Below are positions 5,224 through 7,965 of a stretch of 7,965 bases of DNA, piece by piece (positions within the stretch are counted from its first letter, which is position 1; each line of letters starts with the position of its first letter). The position numbers and the translations under genes were made by a program. The notes under the pieces are model-generated. The model was not told the origin of the DNA, did not search any database, and saw nothing but the letters and a program-made list of their open reading frames with translations. Location: positions 1 to 7,965 of the forward strand of contig CAZJFC010000075.1 in the NCBI GenBank assembly GCA_964545245.1, written 5' to 3'. The DNA comes from CAZJFC01 sp964545245. GTDB taxonomy: Bacteria; Pseudomonadota; Alphaproteobacteria; Rickettsiales; 21-14-0-20-44-7.

Positions 5224-5241
5224 AAAAAGAGGACGTTACCA
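5224..5241 (+). promoter_or_regulatory. Ribosome binding site formed by one copy of the target duplication
   Basis: AAAAAGAG at 5224-5231 plus the following GGA gives AAGAGGA, about 8 nt before the ATG at 5242. It is a strong Shine-Dalgarno that decides the start of the 194-residue gene, and it is the right-hand copy of the 8-bp duplication made by the MITE. Confidence 0.7.
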
Positions 5242-5826
5242 ATGAGTTATAATCACCGGCAGGAAAATACGGCTTATAAGTTATTTTCATTAATTAATGA
5301 TGCCATAAATAACGTAATCCCCAACAGCTTTTTCAGTATCATCGGCGACAAGCCGGTGATGGGCAGGGCTGCCTACCAACGCATCGGAAGGGAACTGGAC
5401 GGGGATGAACTTTGTATAAGAATCGGGTATTTTTCCCCGGTCAGCACAAAGCGGGTAATTGCAGCGCTTGATGGCGCAATCCAGGAGCTTGCCCGGACAA
5501 CGGAACTTTTCACACCCCAGGTTTATGATGGGCCGCCTCCCTTCTGCTCCACTTCCGGCGCATACGTGGTTTTTAAATTAGACCTTCCGCTTGCCGAAAT
5601 AGAAGTACCGTCGTCAGACAGCGGCTTCCTCGCGTTCATAAACAAATTTCAGGACAATCTTGCGGCACTGGAAAGCTGGACGGGCAGAATTAACAGCGCG
5701 ATGCACGGCCCATCAGCTTCACCGCGCCTTGTTAACCCTAATGATATTGTCCTTCCGGGGTTCGCGCAGTTTCTTAAAAGCGCCGTCACCGACGAACTTC
5801 GCAATATTGAGAGATCCCTCAGATAG
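5242..5826 (+). CDS. Hypothetical protein, 194 residues, family not recognised
   Basis: I do not recognise this protein. It is soluble-looking, with no signal peptide and no membrane segment. The N-terminus (residues 1-35, YKLFSLINDAINNVIPNSFFSIIG) is helical and amphipathic; the middle (45-125) alternates predicted strands and helices (ELCIRIGYFSP, VIAALDGAIQELARTTELF, AYVVFKLDLPLAEIEVP); the C-terminal half is mostly helical (FINKFQDNLAALESWTGRI, FAQFLKSAVTDELRNIERSL). Two cysteines, C58 and C102, are far apart, and there is no nucleotide-binding or metal motif. The gene is believed real because of its strong AAGAGGA ribosome binding site, its 194 codons without a stop and normal composition. 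A MITE-like element in its leader may have changed its expression. It has no evident operon partner; fliQ follows after a 104-bp gap with its own candidate promoter. Confidence 0.75.
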   Translation: MSYNHRQENTAYKLFSLINDAINNVIPNSFFSIIGDKPVMGRAAYQRIGRELDGDELCIRIGYFSPVSTKRVIAALDGAIQELARTTELFTPQVYDGPPPFCSTSGAYVVFKLDLPLAEIEVPSSDSGFLAFINKFQDNLAALESWTGRINSAMHGPSASPRLVNPNDIVLPGFAQFLKSAVTDELRNIERSLR

Positions 5827-5890
5827 CGAAGTTTTTTCCGGTTTCAGACACCTGTCACGAAAATACCGGGTTTTACCGCCGGGATTCAGT

Positions 5891-5919
5891 TTTAACTCGA
5901 CTTTGCCCTGCCCTATAAT
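5891..5919 (+). promoter_or_regulatory. Candidate fliQ promoter giving a near-leaderless mRNA
   Basis: TTTAAC (5891-5896), a 17-nt spacer and a perfect TATAAT (5914-5919). Transcription would begin around 5926, only about 5 nt before the fliQ ATG at 5931. No Shine-Dalgarno precedes that ATG, which fits a leaderless or near-leaderless transcript. Confidence 0.5.
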
Positions 5920-5930
5920 ATTATCAGCTT

Positions 5931-6212
5931 ATGGACAGCAATGAGGTTTTACAAATCGGCAAGGATGCCATCTGGGTTTTGCTCAAGATGTCGCTGCCTA
6001 TCCTGCTCACCGCGCTGATCGTGGGTTTGCTTATCTCGCTCTTTCAGGCACTCACCCAGATCCAGGAGATGACGCTCTCCTTCGTTCCGAAAATCATTGC
6101 CATTTCGTTCGCGCTGCTGATTTTCATCCCGCTCATGGGCAGCCAGCTAATAACTTTCAGCAATGAAACCTATAGCCGTATCGCCACTATTGAAAAGGGC
6201 GAAGGAGAATAA
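5931..6212 (+). CDS. fliQ: Flagellar export apparatus protein FliQ
   Basis: A 93-residue inner-membrane protein of the flagellar type III secretion gate, where FliP, FliQ and FliR form the export channel. Two hydrophobic segments are visible (about 14-38 and 53-76), joined by the conserved cytoplasmic-side loop QALTQIQEMTLSFVPKI (39-55), the best family signature. Length matches the usual 88-93 residues. The SctQ/S-like homologue of virulence type III systems (SctS) is the alternative, but the sequence resembles flagellar FliQ more closely. It stands alone, with no fliP, fliR or flhB beside it, so the flagellar genes of this organism are probably dispersed. The ATG has no Shine-Dalgarno and lies just after a good -10 box. 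A hairpin plus T-rich tract follows the stop (6247-6277). Confidence 0.95.
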   Translation: MDSNEVLQIGKDAIWVLLKMSLPILLTALIVGLLISLFQALTQIQEMTLSFVPKIIAISFALLIFIPLMGSQLITFSNETYSRIATIEKGEGE

Positions 6213-6233
6213 TCCTCCAGTTCTTACCTTAAA

Positions 6234-6310
6234 GCACCTCACCCCACCCTCTCCTCATAGGAGAGGGCTTTTTCTTTCCCCCCTATCAGGGGGGACGTAA
6301 GGGGGGTGGT
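6234..6310 (+). repeat. Dispersed ATAGGAG-type palindromic repeat, copy 2
   Basis: The leader GCACCTCACCCC (6234-6245) is followed by the 9-bp hairpin at 6247-6267, a T-rich spacer, then a second hairpin CCCCCCT-atc-AGGGGGG (6278-6294) and a GGGGGGTGG tail (6301-6309). The leader and both hairpins are shared with the copies at 851-982 (inverted) and 7867-7930, which defines the element as about 65-75 bp with two stems. Confidence 0.75.
6247..6277 (+). terminator. Probable intrinsic terminator of fliQ, built from a dispersed repeat
   Basis: CCCTCTCCT (6247-6255) and AGGAGAGGG (6259-6267) form a perfect 9-bp stem with a 3-nt CAT loop, followed by CTTTTTCTTT. It is 34 bp after the fliQ stop codon. 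The same hairpin without a T tract occurs at 948-968 and 7881-7901, so a repeat copy has been recruited as a terminator. Confidence 0.7.
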
Positions 6311-6321
6311 TCTATCGCTTA

Positions 6322-6370
6322 GATTCCCGCCGGAGTTTACCCCGTGCTCCGGCACGGGACTGGAATGACA
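6322..6370. repeat. GTCATTCC-type palindromic repeat, copy 3
   Basis: It begins GATTCCCGCCGGAG (6322-6335) and ends GGAATGACA (6362-6370). Inside, CCCGTGC (6341-6347) and GCACGGG (6352-6358) form a perfect 7-bp stem around TCCG. It shares its GATTCCCGCC and GGAATGACA ends with the palindrome at 5128-5187. It lies between fliQ and radA, and no open frame crosses it. Confidence 0.65.
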
Positions 6371-6422
6371 ATGCATAGCTACCAGTTTTCCGCATTGTAA
6401 TATTGTATAGTTATTTTATGCT

Positions 6423-7781
6423 ATGAAAATGGCAAAACCGAAATCACAATTCACCTGCCAGTCCTGCGGCTCGGTATATAACAAATGGCAGGGGCAATGC
6501 GCCGATTGCAACGAATGGAACACAATTGTTGAAGAAGCACCGCGCGAAATCGTGCCGAAAGGATTAACCGTCATCTCCGGCAAAAAGCTTGAGTTTGAAG
6601 CGCTGAACACCAAACCGCACACCGAAAACCGCACCAAAACCGGAATCGCCGAGCTTGACCGCGTGGTGGGCGGCGGGCTGGTTGAAGGCTCGGCCATTTT
6701 GCTCGGCGGCGACCCCGGAATCGGCAAATCCACCATATTGATGCAGCTTGCCGCCAACCTCTCCCGCGCAGGAAAATCTGTCGCTTATATATCGGGCGAG
6801 GAATCCACCGGACAACTGCAAATGCGCGCGCAAAGGCTCGGCCTTGCCGATGCCGGGGTTGCCCTCGCCAGCGCCACCAATGTCGCCGATATTGTCTCCA
6901 CGCTGGATTCCGCCGGTTCGTGCGACCTGCTGATAATCGACTCGGTGCAGACGATGTATATCAGCAATATCGACTCCGCGCCGGGAACCGTGGCGCAGGT
7001 TCGGGCCTCCAGCTTTGAGCTTATCCGCCTTGCCAAAAAGCGCGGGATCGTCCTTTTCCTCGTCGGCCACGTAACCAAGGAAGGGCAGATAGCGGGGCCG
7101 AAAGTGCTTGAGCATATGGTTGACACGGTGCTTTATTTCGAGGGCGAGCGCGGCCACCAGTTCCGCATCCTGCGTTCGGTGAAAAACCGCTTCGGCGGCA
7201 CTGATGAGATCGGCGTGTTTGAAATGACCGGGAACGGACTGGAAGAAGTAAAAAACCCTTCGGCGCTGTTCCTTTCCGAAAATGCCGAGAAAATCTCCGG
7301 TTCGGCGGTTTTCGCGGGGATGGAAGGCACAAGGCCGCTGCTGGTCGAGGTGCAGGCATTGGTGGCGGATTCCTACATGGCCTCGCCCCGCCGCGCGGTC
7401 GTGGGGTGGGATTTGAACCGCCTCGCGATGATTATCGCAGTGCTTAGCACGCGCACGGAAATCAAATATGGCGACAAGGAGGTTTACCTCAATATTGCCG
7501 GCGGGTTAAAAATCACTGAACCGGCGGCGGATATGGCGGTGGCAGCCGCGCTTATCTCCTCGCTCAAAAACCAGCCGATGCCTAAAAAATCGGTATTCTT
7601 CGGCGAAATCGGGCTATCAGGTGAAATCCGTATGGTCCCGCAGGCCGAAAGCCGCATCAAAGAGGCGGAAAAGCTGGGCTTTGAGACCGCCTTCGTGCCG
7701 AAGGGCGTGAAATCCAAGATAAAAACCAAACTCAACGTGATTGAGCTTGCAGGCGTCAGGGAACTGGTCGAGGCGTTTTAG
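6423..7781 (+). CDS. radA: DNA repair protein RadA (recombination branch-migration ATPase)
   Basis: A 452-residue protein, normal length for RadA/Sms. It helps process recombination intermediates by extending RecA-made heteroduplex. An N-terminal four-cysteine zinc finger (C12, C15, C26, C29 in CQSCGSVYNKWQGQCADCNEW), a RecA-like ATPase with Walker A GGDPGIGKST (95-104) and Walker B LLIIDS (169-174), the RadA-specific KNRFG motif (254-258) and a C-terminal Lon-protease-like domain (about 280-452, with FFGEIGLSGEIRMVPQ at 392-407) follow in order. The start may be the ATG at 6423 or the ATG at 6429; neither has a Shine-Dalgarno, and the AT-rich TATAGT (6406-6411) is very near, so a leaderless mRNA is possible. 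The gene is intact to TAG at 7779-7781. No following gene is visible before the window edge. Confidence 0.98.
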   Translation: MKMAKPKSQFTCQSCGSVYNKWQGQCADCNEWNTIVEEAPREIVPKGLTVISGKKLEFEALNTKPHTENRTKTGIAELDRVVGGGLVEGSAILLGGDPGIGKSTILMQLAANLSRAGKSVAYISGEESTGQLQMRAQRLGLADAGVALASATNVADIVSTLDSAGSCDLLIIDSVQTMYISNIDSAPGTVAQVRASSFELIRLAKKRGIVLFLVGHVTKEGQIAGPKVLEHMVDTVLYFEGERGHQFRILRSVKNRFGGTDEIGVFEMTGNGLEEVKNPSALFLSENAEKISGSAVFAGMEGTRPLLVEVQALVADSYMASPRRAVVGWDLNRLAMIIAVLSTRTEIKYGDKEVYLNIAGGLKITEPAADMAVAAALISSLKNQPMPKKSVFFGEIGLSGEIRMVPQAESRIKEAEKLGFETAFVPKGVKSKIKTKLNVIELAGVRELVEAF

Positions 7782-7866
7782 AGGATATTTTCCCCCCTTC
7801 ACAGCTACCTGCCCAGATGGGCTGCACTGTTCTCCTGAACGGCTACTGGCCACAATCACAGAAAGA

Positions 7867-7930
7867 GCACCTCACCCCGGCCCTCTCCTCATAGGAGAGG
7901 GAGCTACAGTTTCACCCCTCCTATCAGGGG
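7867..7930 (+). repeat. Dispersed ATAGGAG-type palindromic repeat, copy 3
   Basis: The leader GCACCTCACCCC (7867-7878) precedes the perfect hairpin CCCTCTCCT-cat-AGGAGAGGG (7881-7901). After AGCTACAGTTT comes CACCCCTCCTATCAGGGG (7913-7930), a degenerate second stem that has lost part of its right arm. It lies 85 bp after radA and might help end radA transcription, although it has no T tract. Positions 7782-7866 hold nothing I can identify. Confidence 0.75.
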
Positions 7931-7965
7931 CATTGTTTAGTTGATACTGTTGACAAGCAGTGATG

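Noticed and set aside
5845..5862. CAGACACCTGTCAC near the end of the 194-residue gene as a remnant of the MITE
   Set aside because: The resemblance to the element ends is short and the parts are in a different order, so it may be chance.
7950..7955. TTGACA near the window end as the -35 of a following gene
   Set aside because: No -10 at the right spacing is available before the sequence ends.

Overview
The window reads as an ordinary, gene-dense bacterial chromosome segment, most likely from an alphaproteobacterium. The lineage is inferred from the look of the RadA, FliQ and dioxygenase proteins, from isolated rather than clustered fliQ, and from abundant short palindromic intergenic repeats. 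No rRNA or other decisive marker is present, so the assignment is tentative. Coding DNA is moderately GC-rich, while intergenic promoters are AT-rich.

Layout. Positions 2-802 hold the 3' part of a TauD/TfdA-like Fe(II)/2-oxoglutarate dioxygenase gene (+), cut by the window edge. Positions 803-1106 have no gene and carry an array of GC-rich palindromic repeats. A tRNA-Leu(CAG) lies at 1107-1193 (+). A minus-strand block follows: a type II toxin-antitoxin pair (Doc/Fic toxin 1248-1631, AbrB-like antitoxin 1631-1855) with its own strong promoter, a YeaO-like DUF488 gene (1910-2251), a repeat-filled gap, then an antibiotic-biosynthesis-monooxygenase (ABM) domain gene (2455-2757) coupled to flavohemoglobin hmp (2754-3974). 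Divergent from hmp are an NsrR-type Rrf2 regulator (4063-4491) and, coupled to it, the DNA repair glycosylase tag (4488-5051). A 115-bp MITE-like element with an 8-bp target duplication sits at 5109-5223, in front of an unrecognised 194-residue gene (5242-5826). Next come a lone fliQ (5931-6212), two repeat families including a probable terminator, and radA (6423-7781). The window ends in another copy of the palindromic repeat.

How it works together. The central unit, 2455-5051, looks like a nitric-oxide response module. The regulator has the three cysteines and Asp8 expected of an NsrR [Fe-S] sensor, the shared intergenic region carries a 23-bp NsrR-like operator, and the divergent target is the NO dioxygenase Hmp. 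Two ATGA overlaps attach an ABM-domain protein to hmp and the alkylation-repair enzyme Tag to nsrR, so NO removal and base-damage repair may share control.

The most unusual point is the MITE. Its target duplication copies the purine-rich AAAAAGAG, so the Shine-Dalgarno of the 194-residue gene is one of the two duplicated copies, and the element now separates a good sigma70-type promoter from that ribosome binding site. Two dispersed repeat families (an ATAGGAG-type palindrome and a GTCATTCC-type palindrome) recur between genes. One copy appears to act as the fliQ terminator. No CRISPR array, prophage or large novel gene system is visible.
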